Assembly (NCBI GenBank): GCA_000996275.1
Contig: LCEG01000002.1
Coordinates: 141,246 to 205,245 of the forward strand
DNA from: a candidate division TM6 bacterium GW2011_GWE2_42_60
GTDB taxonomy: Bacteria > Babelota > Babeliae > Babelales > Babelaceae
Direction: 5' to 3'
Length of the DNA stretch: 64,000 nucleotides
The notes below the pieces were generated by a model. It was not told the origin of the DNA and did no database searches. It saw only the letters and a list, made by a program, of their open reading frames with translations. Below, piece by piece: positions 16,892 to 26,209 of the stretch (position 1 is its first letter; the number at the start of each line of letters is the position of its first letter). A program made the position numbers and the translations under genes.

Positions 16892-18613
16892 TTATTTGGT
16901 TTGAGTTGTAAAATTTTGTTGTTGTAACTGGATGTGCGGCTGGAGTGCAATAAGTTGGGTTTCTTTCAAAGACAATACTTTATTAAGCCCCTGAGTCTGT
17001 TGCACGGGTGGATTAATAAGTTCTTTCAACCCCTCACAAATATGCCACGCTCGACGCTTTAAGGGAGCACCGGCTACAACCGTTATGACTTTTTTTATAA
17101 GACCAAAACACTCAGGACATGTCATATCCGATGTGTAGGTATCCAGCTCAAGTGCAAGTTTTTCATAGTTTTTATTTGCTGCTGAACCATTAGCACCTTT
17201 ATTTTTATAAATTTTGGCATTCAAGATATTAAGAATCCTTACGAAATGTAAAAAACTACATTGGTTATCTTGATTGGATATAATATGCAGAAGAGGTGTT
17301 TTTTCGTTATTTTTTTTTCTAATCAACCACCCTAACAAAGTGCTTGGCTTTGTTGATTTTTTCTCGAACAATCGTTGTATTGCACTAAGCTGATCTTCTA
17401 ATTTTCCCGCTTTTTTAAACATAGAAACAATGGCTTGTTGCCGTGAATCGAGTGAAAGGCGTATCCATCGAGCTGGAGTCCAGTAAGCAACGGAGCGGTT
17501 TTCTTGATAATTTTTAACAATTGTACCTGAATCGCTCTTTTGTTTATTCGTAATATTCTGTATAGCAATAGGTTGCTTGGTAAAATTTTGTTGTTGTACT
17601 TGTGAAACTTGTAGATTAAGAAGTTTTGAAATCCCATCAAAAATATAATAAATTCTGCGACTATCTTTAGGAGCAATTTTTATAACATTTATGCTCATCT
17701 GTATAAGTGACAAGCATTCAGGATTTGTGTTTTTAGAAATGCACTTTTCTAGTTTATCGGCAAGCGCATTGTAGTGCATACTTTGAGTGGTACCTCTCTG
17801 ATCTTGTGAATCATAAATCTTTTTATTCAATAGATTGAGAATAAATTTTAAATGCACAAAACTCTGATTGGTATCTTGGTTAGTTATAATTTGCAAGAAA
17901 GGCGGAGTGTGCTTCTCTGAGATGGAGTCAAAAAGCCAGTATAATAAATCGGCGACTCTCATAATGTTCTTGTCAAACATGTTTTCTATCTCAGCGAGCT
18001 TTTCTGTCGAACTTCCTGCTTTCTGTAAAAGCTTAATAATTACTTGTGGTTTTAACTCAATTGCAAGCTTAAGCCATCGTTTCGGATTTTGAATCCAATA
18101 GGAAGTGAGTTGTAATACAGGATTCTTCTTGTTTGTTACTGCTTTAGAACCTACAGCCCCCTTCTTATTAAAACATATTTTTTTCTGCTCACCCTGATTT
18201 TCTAACGACTCTTTCTCATCTTCTCGAGACCGTTTTCTCAAAAAAACTGTTGCTTTTTGAACAGGTACTGTGTTCGTAGTACTGTTGTTCATGGTTCTGT
18301 TTTGCTCGTTTTTAAGAAAATCTGAAAACAAATTAAAACCATTGTTCTGTTCTTTTATTTCTTTGTCATCATCAAAAGAGGGTAGAATCAAATCTTTATT
18401 ATCAATATCAGAAAAAAATGTATCCTGACCTCCAAAATCACTAGAACCACTCGTAGATGTAGTTTGATCTAAAAAGTCAGGTTGAGTAGGGTTGCTTTCT
18501 TCCGGATTAAAACCAAAACTCTCGAAAAAAAGTTCATTTTCCATCCCATATAACTGGGGTTGAGACAGAGAAAAGATTACGGTCATTATAAAGAGTGAAT
18601 ATTTTTTAATCAT
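16892..18613 (-). CDS. Secreted modular repeat protein, 573 aa
   Basis: Second gene of the operon, 26 bp upstream of the 551-aa gene. Signal peptide MIKKYSLFIMTVIFSLSQPQ, then an acidic region (FFESFGFNPEESN). The basic element FLRKRSREDEK with GEQKKICFNKKGAVGS lies at about 130-165. There are two helical modules, around 175-345 and 385-550. Each has the sequence order: Trp-containing start, AGSSTEKLAEIE-like helix, LLYWLFD turn, VHLKFILNLLNKKIY core, ECLSLI helix. The tail is Gln-rich (QPHIQLQQQ). Its first module is very close to that of the 658-aa protein, so these two are a recent pair. Confidence 0.68.
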   Translation of the reverse strand: MIKKYSLFIMTVIFSLSQPQLYGMENELFFESFGFNPEESNPTQPDFLDQTTSTSGSSDFGGQDTFFSDIDNKDLILPSFDDDKEIKEQNNGFNLFSDFLKNEQNRTMNNSTTNTVPVQKATVFLRKRSREDEKESLENQGEQKKICFNKKGAVGSKAVTNKKNPVLQLTSYWIQNPKRWLKLAIELKPQVIIKLLQKAGSSTEKLAEIENMFDKNIMRVADLLYWLFDSISEKHTPPFLQIITNQDTNQSFVHLKFILNLLNKKIYDSQDQRGTTQSMHYNALADKLEKCISKNTNPECLSLIQMSINVIKIAPKDSRRIYYIFDGISKLLNLQVSQVQQQNFTKQPIAIQNITNKQKSDSGTIVKNYQENRSVAYWTPARWIRLSLDSRQQAIVSMFKKAGKLEDQLSAIQRLFEKKSTKPSTLLGWLIRKKNNEKTPLLHIISNQDNQCSFLHFVRILNILNAKIYKNKGANGSAANKNYEKLALELDTYTSDMTCPECFGLIKKVITVVAGAPLKRRAWHICEGLKELINPPVQQTQGLNKVLSLKETQLIALQPHIQLQQQNFTTQTK

Positions 18614-18642
18614 TCGATGCTCCTAGATTGTGGTTTAACGCT

Positions 18643-20619
18643 TTACTTCTGGGCTATTTTGTTTAGCGCAACTTGCGTTGGTAAGATGTTAGATTGTTGA
18701 TTTTGTGGATTAAGAAGTTTTTTTAATTCTTCAAAGATGAATAAAGTAGAATGAAGCCTAGGCGCACCATCTCTAACCTGCATGACTTTCTTTATAAGAT
18801 TTGAGCATTCAGGATTTATGTTATTCGAAGTGCATTTCTTCAACCCATTGAAAAACTTTTTATAGTTTGCTTTTCCTGTTGCACCATTAGAGCCTTTTTT
18901 TTTATAAATATTAACATTAAAGATATTGAAAATACTCACAAGATGGGTAAGACTGTATTGATTATCTTGATTTGACAGACGAATCAGAGGCGATGGTGGA
19001 TTTTCTTTTTCTGTAAAAAACCAGCCTAGCAAAATACTTGCCGATTTTAAGTTTTGCTCAATCACTTTTTTTACTTCAGCAAGCTGCTCTACCGAGTTTC
19101 CTGCTTTCTTAAAGAGAGCAACAATAACCTTTTGTCGCAACTTGAGCGTCGAGATGCGGCTCCAATTGCTTTGATCCCAGTGGGAAATTGGAAAATCTTC
19201 TGCTTTTTCTTCTACCATTTTACCATTTACAAAACGAAAATTTGTATAAACAGCTTTTTGTGGCGCTTGTGTTTTAACAACTAGACTTGAGTTGTTTTCT
19301 GTATTTTTCGCGATAGTCATTATAGTGTTTTGCGGCTGTATAACGTTTGGTACTTGTGGAATAGCAACTTTTTGATTTTGTGGCAATAACGATATATTTA
19401 ACAAATTAGCCTGTTGAGATTGTGTACCCTGTAGCCCAAGCTGCATATTTAATTCGTTAAAAATATCTTCAATCTCCCGCTCCCCACTAAGGGCGTTTCT
19501 TATAACATCTATGCTCTTAGTTATAAGGCTTAAGCATTCAGGATTTGTGTTTTTAGAAATGCACTTTTCTAGTTTATCGGCAAGCAAATTATAGTGTATG
19601 CGTTGGGTCGCGCCTTGCCTATCTTGTGAATCATAAATTTTTTTGTTCACTCTATTCATAATAAACTTGAAATGCACAAGACTCTGTTTAACATTTGAAT
19701 TGGTCACAATTTGCAGCATAGGAGAGGTTTGATTCTTTATTATGGGGTCGAAAAGCCAATATAATAAGCTAGCAGCTTTGGCTATAAACTTCTCGAACAT
19801 TTCCTGTATTTCAGTCAAAGCAACCGTTGAGGTCCCCGCTTGCTTTAAAAGAGTAGCAATAACTCGTTGTTTCGACTCAGGAGCAAGCCGAGACCAGTCA
19901 TTTTGAGTCCACTCACCAATAGGAAAATCCATTATTGTATCTTTAATTTTTGCTGAACGGGATCTTGAACTTGTTGCCCCATTCTTATTAAAACATGTTT
20001 TTTTCTGCTCACTCTGATTTTTTAAAGACTTTTTCTCGTCTTCTCGCAAACGCTTCTTCATAGAAGCTATCGTTTTTTGTGCAGGTACTATGTTCGTAGT
20101 ACTGTTTTGCTCGTTTTTCTGATTTTCAAAAGATTTTTCATCATCTTTTCGAGACCGTTTTTTTTGAAGCTCTGGTATATTTTTGAGAATTTGTTGAGGA
20201 ACCGTATTTGTAGTGCTATTTTGCTCGTTGTTAAGAAAATCTGAAAGTAACACATTGATATTTTGCTTTTCCAATTCTGTCGCTACTGAAGGTACATTAT
20301 TCTGAGTCTCTTTACCTTCTGTAGCATAAAAATCAAATGAATCAAATGCTTGCTCTAATAAAACATTACCCTGGGCTCCAAAATCGCTCACAGAATCGCT
20401 CGCGCCAGAAGTACTACTAGAAGTGCTACCAATTGTGTCACTAGTTGTATTAATAGATGTGGCATATAAATCAGTTGAATCTATAAGGCCAGGTGTACAT
20501 GTAGAGTTATTTTCTTCACTAAAAAAACTCTCGAAAAAAGGTTCGTTGCCCATCCCATATAACTGGGGTTGAGACAGAGAAAAGATTACAGTAGCAATAA
20601 ATGGTAAATAGGTCTTCAT
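18643..20619 (-). CDS. Secreted modular repeat protein, 658 aa, first gene of the operon
   Basis: First gene after the predicted promoter at 20673-20700. Signal peptide about residues 1-22 (TYLPFIATVIFSLSQPQLYG), then a long Ser/Thr/Asn-rich acidic region. Two basic elements (KKRSRKDDEK and MKKRLREDEK) each follow a TTNTVP- or TTNIVP-type motif, so the linker itself has been duplicated. Two helical modules follow at about 225-395 and 475-640. Nothing resembles an enzyme. Degenerate ankyrin- or HEAT-like helical repeats are the nearest structural idea, and I could not confirm either. Confidence 0.68.
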   Translation of the reverse strand: MKTYLPFIATVIFSLSQPQLYGMGNEPFFESFFSEENNSTCTPGLIDSTDLYATSINTTSDTIGSTSSSTSGASDSVSDFGAQGNVLLEQAFDSFDFYATEGKETQNNVPSVATELEKQNINVLLSDFLNNEQNSTTNTVPQQILKNIPELQKKRSRKDDEKSFENQKNEQNSTTNIVPAQKTIASMKKRLREDEKKSLKNQSEQKKTCFNKNGATSSRSRSAKIKDTIMDFPIGEWTQNDWSRLAPESKQRVIATLLKQAGTSTVALTEIQEMFEKFIAKAASLLYWLFDPIIKNQTSPMLQIVTNSNVKQSLVHFKFIMNRVNKKIYDSQDRQGATQRIHYNLLADKLEKCISKNTNPECLSLITKSIDVIRNALSGEREIEDIFNELNMQLGLQGTQSQQANLLNISLLPQNQKVAIPQVPNVIQPQNTIMTIAKNTENNSSLVVKTQAPQKAVYTNFRFVNGKMVEEKAEDFPISHWDQSNWSRISTLKLRQKVIVALFKKAGNSVEQLAEVKKVIEQNLKSASILLGWFFTEKENPPSPLIRLSNQDNQYSLTHLVSIFNIFNVNIYKKKGSNGATGKANYKKFFNGLKKCTSNNINPECSNLIKKVMQVRDGAPRLHSTLFIFEELKKLLNPQNQQSNILPTQVALNKIAQK

Positions 20620-20672
20620 TGAAGCCTCTCAATTTTTAAATTAAAAAAGTTCTGTTTTTATTATTTGTTTTA

Positions 20673-20700
20673 ATAATAACACTTTTGAGTCAAAAGTCAA
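20673..20700 (-). promoter_or_regulatory. Predicted promoter of the five-gene paralogue operon
   Basis: On the minus strand TTGACT (20700-20695) and TATTAT (20678-20673) are separated by 16 bp, 54 bp upstream of the first ATG (20619). The four intergenic gaps inside the cluster (29, 26, 71 and 45 bp) show no comparable element, which supports one transcript. Confidence 0.6.
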
Positions 20701-20800
20701 ATTTGAAATATTTTTTAACACCAATAATGATAGTCTATTTGTTATTATTGCACTCTCGTAATCTTTATTCTTTGTTCAGTTGGCTGAAATGATTTGATTT

Positions 20801-20834
20801 GGTCCAAGAATCTTAATTTTTTGCTTCTTGGACC
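20801..20834 (-). terminator. Hairpin downstream of the 551-aa Q-rich protein gene
   Basis: The 10-bp arms GGTCCAAGAA (20801-20810) and TTCTTGGACC (20825-20834) enclose a T-rich 14-nt loop. It lies in the 287-bp gap between the second paralogue cluster and the operon promoter. The rest of that gap is AT-rich, with no gene visible. Confidence 0.45.
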
Positions 20835-20906
20835 TACTATGTGTGCTTTCTAGACATAAAATGACCGCACCGACCTCAAAATTCGTCTGCAACTAAAATC
20901 GCTTTT

Positions 20907-22562
20907 TTAGCCTTTACAAGCGATTTCAAGTTGCAAAATTGTAATTGTATCAGACAACACCTCTAGTTTTTTCGGGTCACATGCAAAGAATTTGCATCTA
21001 TTGAGCGCCGCTACGACCCTTGAATAATAATCTTCTCTATTTGTAAGATCTGGATCACCAAGGAGCTCTGTTACCGTTTTTAATAGTGAATTAAGAGTCT
21101 CTAAAGTTCCCTTTTCTATTGCAAATTCAAATGCATTCATATAGCCAAGCCGGGATGCTGGTTTTATTAATTCTTCTATAGTTTTTGACACACTTAACGT
21201 GTTGCTTGGGCTTAATGGGTCACGAAGGACCAATGGATGTGTTGGTTTGCTTAAAACCCATTTTTTTATAGCATCTGAAATTTGCACAGGCCAATTTATA
21301 CCAGAAGCCTTTTGCTTGAATTCGTTGGCTTTTTTATTGAGAAATAGAGCCACGTCAGTCCTATTTTTCTGGGTCGCCAACACCGCTCCTTTTTCGATGA
21401 GCCCAATACAATCGCTCATCAAAGCTGGGTTGGAGACCTTACTTAGGCTTTTATATACACGACCCGTTATATACTTGATTATTTTTTCTAAAAAATTGAT
21501 AGATCTATGGATAACAGCATAATCGAATAATGAATACTCGGAGCCGAATTCTATGTCGCTTAAAAAGCTTATCTTCATTGCAGGTTTTGCGCAAAGATCG
21601 AGCAATTCTATTATGTATTCTGGACGTTCTCTATTTGAAGTAAAGTAAGGCTTGAGGATGGAATGTCGAGCGGCAGCACCAATGTGGAGCAAGAAATTCG
21701 AAAGTGCTTTGTCAAACTCTTCTTTCTCCAAAGGAGTAGACTCAAGGGCACTTTGTTGCGTACTGTTGTTTTCTTCTGCAGGTATGGTCAAGTCGATGGT
21801 TTCTTTTGTATTTTGATTGCTGGGAACTCGAAACAACTGAGACCCGATGGCTCCATTTTGCTGTACGTTCAATCTCCTGATTTTGTATTGTGGATTCTCT
21901 ATCACACCAGTTGGCTCAGTCGTAGAAAATTGCGAGAAGATTCGTTTCTTAGGAATATCAATAATCTGGTTTGAGATAATTTGCTGATCCAACTGTGGAG
22001 CGCAGAAGTCGCTGTTGTAATCAGGGTTGGAAAATGGAGATTGAGAGTTTTGAGTATTGTATGCTTGTGGTGTATTTGTTGTTGAGAATCTAGAGAATTC
22101 CGGTTGACTTGTTGGGAGCGGTGCTTGGTTCAATACAATATTTGTGGGACCGTTGAAAGCAAACGAAACGTTATTTTGTTGCGGTAGATTTGTCGGTGCA
22201 GGCTGCATAGTATCAATAAGGTTATTTTGTTGCCATAGATTTATCAATGAAACTAGAAAAGGCTGCATGGTGTTATCAAGATTGCTTGGTTGCAATAGAT
22301 TTATCTGTGGCGCTAGAAGAGGTTGCGTGATGTCATTAAGGTTGCTTGGTTGCAGTGGATTTGTCAGTGCAGACTGCGGAGTGTTAATAAGGTTATTTTG
22401 TTGCAATAAAGAGAGCACATAAAGTAATGTTCCAATATCAACAGAATTGGCTCCAGTATTGTCTCCAAAATCTTGCATAGCTCTCAGAGATGGCATTGCA
22501 AAAAAGACCATGGCAAGCGTGTATAAAAGTTTTCTATTCGTTTTCTTTTTATTTGTATTCAT
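20907..22562 (-). CDS. Secreted Q-rich protein with ankyrin-like helical C-terminus, 551 aa
   Basis: The N-terminus is a basic MNTNKKKTNRK followed by a hydrophobic core (LLYTLAMVFFAMPSLRA), a signal peptide. Residues about 55-140 are 17-20-residue Q/N/P/L repeats encoded by a 51-60-bp tandem repeat. An IPKKRIFSQFSTTE element and YKIRRLNV are basic, NLS-like clusters, followed by QNGAIGSQ, which resembles the NGATSS box of the operon family. The C-terminal half has helical pairs such as YSLFDYAVIHRSINFLEKIIKYI and NAFEFAIEKGTLETLNSLLK that fit a degenerate ankyrin pattern. It is a tandem paralogue of the 538-aa protein. Confidence 0.65.
   Translation of the reverse strand: MNTNKKKTNRKLLYTLAMVFFAMPSLRAMQDFGDNTGANSVDIGTLLYVLSLLQQNNLINTPQSALTNPLQPSNLNDITQPLLAPQINLLQPSNLDNTMQPFLVSLINLWQQNNLIDTMQPAPTNLPQQNNVSFAFNGPTNIVLNQAPLPTSQPEFSRFSTTNTPQAYNTQNSQSPFSNPDYNSDFCAPQLDQQIISNQIIDIPKKRIFSQFSTTEPTGVIENPQYKIRRLNVQQNGAIGSQLFRVPSNQNTKETIDLTIPAEENNSTQQSALESTPLEKEEFDKALSNFLLHIGAAARHSILKPYFTSNRERPEYIIELLDLCAKPAMKISFLSDIEFGSEYSLFDYAVIHRSINFLEKIIKYITGRVYKSLSKVSNPALMSDCIGLIEKGAVLATQKNRTDVALFLNKKANEFKQKASGINWPVQISDAIKKWVLSKPTHPLVLRDPLSPSNTLSVSKTIEELIKPASRLGYMNAFEFAIEKGTLETLNSLLKTVTELLGDPDLTNREDYYSRVVAALNRCKFFACDPKKLEVLSDTITILQLEIACKG
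22171..22410 (-). repeat. 51/60-bp coding tandem repeat (4.3 units)
   Basis: Units 22171-22221 (51 bp), 22222-22281 (60), 22282-22341 (60), 22342-22392 (51) and a partial fifth each begin TTATTTTGTTGC or TTGCTTGGTTGC on the plus strand. They encode LQQNNLI/LQPSNLN-type peptides. All unit lengths are multiples of three, so copy number can change without a frameshift. Confidence 0.8.
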
Positions 22563-22625
22563 AGGTATCTCATAAATATTATTTAAGATTATAATTTGTT
22601 TTTTATAGATCCATAGTGTCAGGCA

Positions 22626-24242
22626 TTATTTCTCAATAGATTCAGATTGTGTTAAAACCCCTGAAGCTATTTTAAGTTGCAAAATCGTATCAGACAACAC
22701 CTTTCTTCTTGCTTCATCTTGCACAGAAAACATGCTTTTATTAAGCGCATCTATAACCATTGAATAGTAAGATAATCTATTGGTAAGATCTGGACTAACA
22801 AGAAGGTCTTTCACCATTTTCAATAGTAAAGTAAGAGTCTCTACAGTTCCCTTTACTATCGCAAATTCAAATGCAGTCAAATGGCCCAACTGGAATGCTG
22901 TTTTTATTAATTCTTCTATAGTTTTTGATGCACTTAACGTGTTGCCTGTGTTTAATGGGTCACAGAAGATCAAGGGACTTGTTGGTTTGCTTAAAACCCA
23001 TCTTTTTATAGCATCGGGGACACTCTTATAACCAGTTTTTTGAGGTATCAAAACAGATCTCGTATCATACGTTTGCGTAAGGTAATTTGCGGAGGGAGCC
23101 TTTTTTTTAAGTTCGTTGGCTTTTTCATTGAGAAATGTAGCCACGTCAGTTCTGTTTTTCTTAGTCGCCAACACCGCCCCCTTTTCTATAAGCTCAATGA
23201 AGGGTTTATAAATATTTTTGGTCATACATGACTGCGATTGACTCCTCTTTACACGACCCGCTATATAATTGATTATTTTTTCTAAAAAATCGATAGATCT
23301 ATGGGTAGCAGCATAATCAAATAATGAATACTCAGGGTCGAATTTTGTGTTGCTTAAAAATTTCATCGCCATTGCAGGTTTTTTACAAAGAGTGAGCAAT
23401 TTTATTATGTATTCTGGGCGTTCTGTATCTGAAGTAAAATAAGGCTTGAGAATAGAATATCGATAGGAAGCACCGATGTAGAGAATAAAATTCGAAGATG
23501 CTTTTTCAAACTCTTCTTTCTCCAAAGGAGTAGACTCAAGGGCACTTTGTTGCGTACTGCTGTTTTCTTCTGTCAGGTCAATGATTTCTTTTGTATTTTG
23601 ATTGCTGGGAACTCGAAACAACTGAGACCCGATGGCTCCATTTGGCTGTACGTTCAATCTCCTACCTTTGTATGGTGAATTCTCTATCACATCAGTTGAC
23701 TCAGTCGTAGAAAATTGCGAGAAGATTCGTTTCTTAGGAATATCAATAATCTGGTTTGAGATAATTGGCTGATCCGGCCAGATTTTGCTGTAATCACACT
23801 TGAGAAAATGAGACTTCTCACTATTTTTCTGAGGTTGAGAATTTTGAGTATTGTATGCTTGTAGTGTATTTGTTGTTGAAAATCTAGAGAATTCCGGTTG
23901 GCTTATTGTTGAAAGTGGCACCTGGTTAAATACAATATTTGTAAGACCGTTGAAAGCAAACGAAACGTTATTTTGTTGCAATGGATTTGTCGGTGCAGGC
24001 TGCACGTTATTGAGGTTGTTCTGTTGAGGCTGAGTTGTCTGTGGTGCTAAAACAGGCTGTGGGTTAATGAGGCTGTTTTGTTGCAAGGAATGGAGCGCGC
24101 AGAGCGACATGAAAAGTTCAACCGGGTTTGAGGTTGGGCAGTTTCCAAAATCTTGCATAGCTCTCAGAGATGGCATTGCAAAAAAGACCACGGCAAGCGT
24201 GTATAAAAGTTTTTTATTAGTTTTCTTTTTATTTGTATTCAT
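22626..24242 (-). CDS. Secreted Q-rich protein with ankyrin-like helical C-terminus, 538 aa
   Basis: Tandem paralogue of the 551-aa protein, 63 bp upstream of it. The signal peptide is almost identical (MNTNKKKTNKKLLYTLAVVF) and the KKRIFSQFSTTE and GAIGSQLFRVPSNQNTKE blocks are shared. The Q-rich repeat region is shorter, with two units plus a partial at about 23968-24087. The C-terminal half again has ankyrin-like helical pairs (YSLFDYAATHRSIDFLEKII and a TAFEFAIVKGTVETLTLLLK). Both copies open with 40 well-conserved residues and then diverge, so the N-terminus and helical domain appear constrained while the repeats vary. Confidence 0.65.
   Translation of the reverse strand: MNTNKKKTNKKLLYTLAVVFFAMPSLRAMQDFGNCPTSNPVELFMSLCALHSLQQNSLINPQPVLAPQTTQPQQNNLNNVQPAPTNPLQQNNVSFAFNGLTNIVFNQVPLSTISQPEFSRFSTTNTLQAYNTQNSQPQKNSEKSHFLKCDYSKIWPDQPIISNQIIDIPKKRIFSQFSTTESTDVIENSPYKGRRLNVQPNGAIGSQLFRVPSNQNTKEIIDLTEENSSTQQSALESTPLEKEEFEKASSNFILYIGASYRYSILKPYFTSDTERPEYIIKLLTLCKKPAMAMKFLSNTKFDPEYSLFDYAATHRSIDFLEKIINYIAGRVKRSQSQSCMTKNIYKPFIELIEKGAVLATKKNRTDVATFLNEKANELKKKAPSANYLTQTYDTRSVLIPQKTGYKSVPDAIKRWVLSKPTSPLIFCDPLNTGNTLSASKTIEELIKTAFQLGHLTAFEFAIVKGTVETLTLLLKMVKDLLVSPDLTNRLSYYSMVIDALNKSMFSVQDEARRKVLSDTILQLKIASGVLTQSESIEK
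23968..24087 (-). repeat. 48/57-bp coding tandem repeat (2.3 units)
   Basis: Units 23968-24015 (48 bp) and 24016-24072 (57 bp), then a partial unit, match the units at 22171-22410 in the paralogue. They differ in length by multiples of three. Confidence 0.7.
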
Positions 24243-24307
24243 AGGTATTCCATAAATATTATTTAAGGCTAGGATTTATTTTCACCTATCCATACTACCA
24301 TGAATTT

Positions 24308-24335
24308 AAAAAAATTCCTACTGTAGAATTTTTTT
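24308..24335 (-). terminator. A/T-flanked hairpin terminator downstream of tRNA-Arg(CCT)
   Basis: AAAAAAATTC (24308-24317) and GAATTTTTTT (24326-24335) form a 10-bp stem with an 8-nt loop. On the minus strand it ends in a T7 run, downstream of the tRNA and upstream of the 538-aa gene. Confidence 0.6.
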
Positions 24336-24398
24336 ATATAAATAAAATGTTTTTTTGATTAAAAGCATATCAATATAAATAGTATGGTTCTGCCCTTG

Positions 24399-24475
24399 TG
24401 GTGCGCCTGGCGGGATTCGAACCCTCGACCTACAGATTAGGAATCTGTCGCTCTATCCTGCTGAGCTACAGGCGC
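24399..24475 (-). tRNA. tRNA-Arg (anticodon CCT)
   Basis: On the minus strand GCGCCTG pairs with CAGGCGC (acceptor stem). The D arm GCTCAGCAGGATAGAGC, the anticodon stem ACAGA/TCTGT around TTCCTAA and the TTCGAAT T-loop are all present, and CCA is encoded. The T-stem has one A/G mismatch. Reads AGG codons. Confidence 0.95.
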
Positions 24476-24642
24476 ATAATAAAGATATAATTCTAGTTAT
24501 ACCAGACAAAAAAGACACCCACAACCCAAGAAGTGTCCTCGACCCCAAAAAACTTTTTCCAACCAAACCATTCTTGACAAATCTATTATTTCCAGTAGAA
24601 TTAGAATTTTGGAAAACGTTATAAATTAAGATTGTTATTGCT

Positions 24643-26016
24643 ATGAAAAAAATCATACTCATATTACTTATTGTCTATTCAGCGTTCTGCAGCGCAGCAG
24701 ATCAAGATGAATCCTCTACCTATTATACACAAACAATCAATAGGATTGCCCAAGAAGACTCGGACGGCATTATTCCTCCTCCAAATGGTTTGTCTTATTC
24801 CCAGCTTAAAAATCGTCTTCAAAACTACAGAGACTCATTGTCATCATTAGGCTTTCGACCTGATGATGAATGTCAGAAAGCTTGCCCATCTATGTGGGAG
24901 AAATATGCACAAGACAGATATGCTAAGTGCAAAAAAAGCTTTTCTAGCGAGACATCAGAAGCCGAAATCAATCGACTTAAAAACGATTTTAAAATTGCAC
25001 TTATACGCTGCAAAAAAATTGATGCCCTCAGGAAACGGATTGTCGAGCAGAGACCATGGTATAGAAAAACTTCTTCGTTTTTAAAAAGCTATGCTAAAGC
25101 GTTGCATAATCACAGCTCTCACTTTTATTGGAACTACCCACTTCCTTACCTCTGCATATCATCTATTCTTGAGGGAATTACCATTGGTGCTGCACTTAAA
25201 CTCTGCGCACAAAGATCATGGAAAGAATGTATCGCTGGAAGCCTTGTCGCAGCAGCATACCGAGGATGGTATCATAGTATCATTTATTATATGACTGCAC
25301 CCTTGTATACAGAAAAAAGAATTCCGTTCCCCTCCTACAAGAGAAAAGACCCTATTCATCCAGCACTAAAGCTTTCAATGCGAAGCACTATAGCCCTCTG
25401 GCCACTTGTTAAAGAAACGCTTATGCTCGCCGGCGTCACACAGGCTATTAATACCGTACTCTGTCCAGATATCAAAACAACTGGAAAAATTTTTTTAAAA
25501 ACCTATACACTCCCCATACTTGCACAATTTATCTCACTCCCCCTCTCGATTCTTGCACATGAACTTGGGCATGGAATTGTTAATGAATATTTCACAAAAA
25601 AACCGTTTACTGTCTATTTAGGAGGGTTAAACGGAAAAGACTGTTCTATTAAGCTTTTAAATGGCAGAATACGTCTAGGCAACCCATTATTACCTTGCGG
25701 CTTTTTTGCTCCGATTAATCGACCCATACAAGCAAGTTCACGAGCATGCGTCGATGCAGCAGGAGCAATTGCAGGCTATTTTGCAAGTATAGCATTCAAT
25801 GGGCTTCTATCGCTCGTTGCACAAAGATCTTTATTGAAAAACAATTATCGCCAAGCATTCACTACTGCATTCCGCTCGGCACTAAACCCTATAAACATAC
25901 TTAGTTTTATAGGCCTCAACCAGCTCGACAATATCTTCAATCCCTATTTTTCAAGAGACATAGGGATACTTTCTGATAGCGCTTATATCTGTTTAGATAT
26001 AGGAATTTCACTTTAA
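24643..26016 (+). CDS. Membrane metalloprotease-like protein (HELGH motif)
   Basis: 457 aa. A signal peptide (MKKIILILLIVYSAFCSAAD) precedes a charged domain (about 20-150), then several hydrophobic helices between about 165 and 440. Inside the helical part, LPLSILAHELGHGIVNEYF near residue 305 contains HExxH, the zinc site of M50/S2P-type intramembrane proteases and other gluzincins. M50 enzymes usually have a second motif with a metal-binding Asp (NxxPxxxxDG) near the C-terminus. The nearest candidate here is NPINILSFIGLNQLDN, which is not a clear match. It could be an M50 relative or another HExxH membrane protein. It is transcribed opposite to the two flanking tRNA-Arg genes. Confidence 0.55.
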   Translation: MKKIILILLIVYSAFCSAADQDESSTYYTQTINRIAQEDSDGIIPPPNGLSYSQLKNRLQNYRDSLSSLGFRPDDECQKACPSMWEKYAQDRYAKCKKSFSSETSEAEINRLKNDFKIALIRCKKIDALRKRIVEQRPWYRKTSSFLKSYAKALHNHSSHFYWNYPLPYLCISSILEGITIGAALKLCAQRSWKECIAGSLVAAAYRGWYHSIIYYMTAPLYTEKRIPFPSYKRKDPIHPALKLSMRSTIALWPLVKETLMLAGVTQAINTVLCPDIKTTGKIFLKTYTLPILAQFISLPLSILAHELGHGIVNEYFTKKPFTVYLGGLNGKDCSIKLLNGRIRLGNPLLPCGFFAPINRPIQASSRACVDAAGAIAGYFASIAFNGLLSLVAQRSLLKNNYRQAFTTAFRSALNPINILSFIGLNQLDNIFNPYFSRDIGILSDSAYICLDIGISL

Positions 26017-26028
26017 AATATAAGAATT

Positions 26029-26105
26029 TGGTGCGCCTGGCAGGGGTCGAACCTGCGACCTTTGGATTCGGAATCCAACACTCTATCCAGCTGAGCTACA
26101 GGCGC
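26029..26105 (-). tRNA. tRNA-Arg (anticodon CCG)
   Basis: The acceptor GCGCCTG/CAGGCGC is identical to that of the other tRNA-Arg. The anticodon stem TTGGA/TCCAA surrounds TTCCGAA, the T-arm is GCAGGTTCGACCCCTGC, and CCA is encoded. Reads CGG codons. Confidence 0.95.
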
Positions 26106-26209
26106 ATAGCGCTTTAGAAAAAGCGACCACTGTAAGAATATCGAATCCATCGCGTTTTGTCTAATACCAACTTAACAGCGCCCTGCTCTTCGCTTTTCGC
26201 CCGTAAAAA

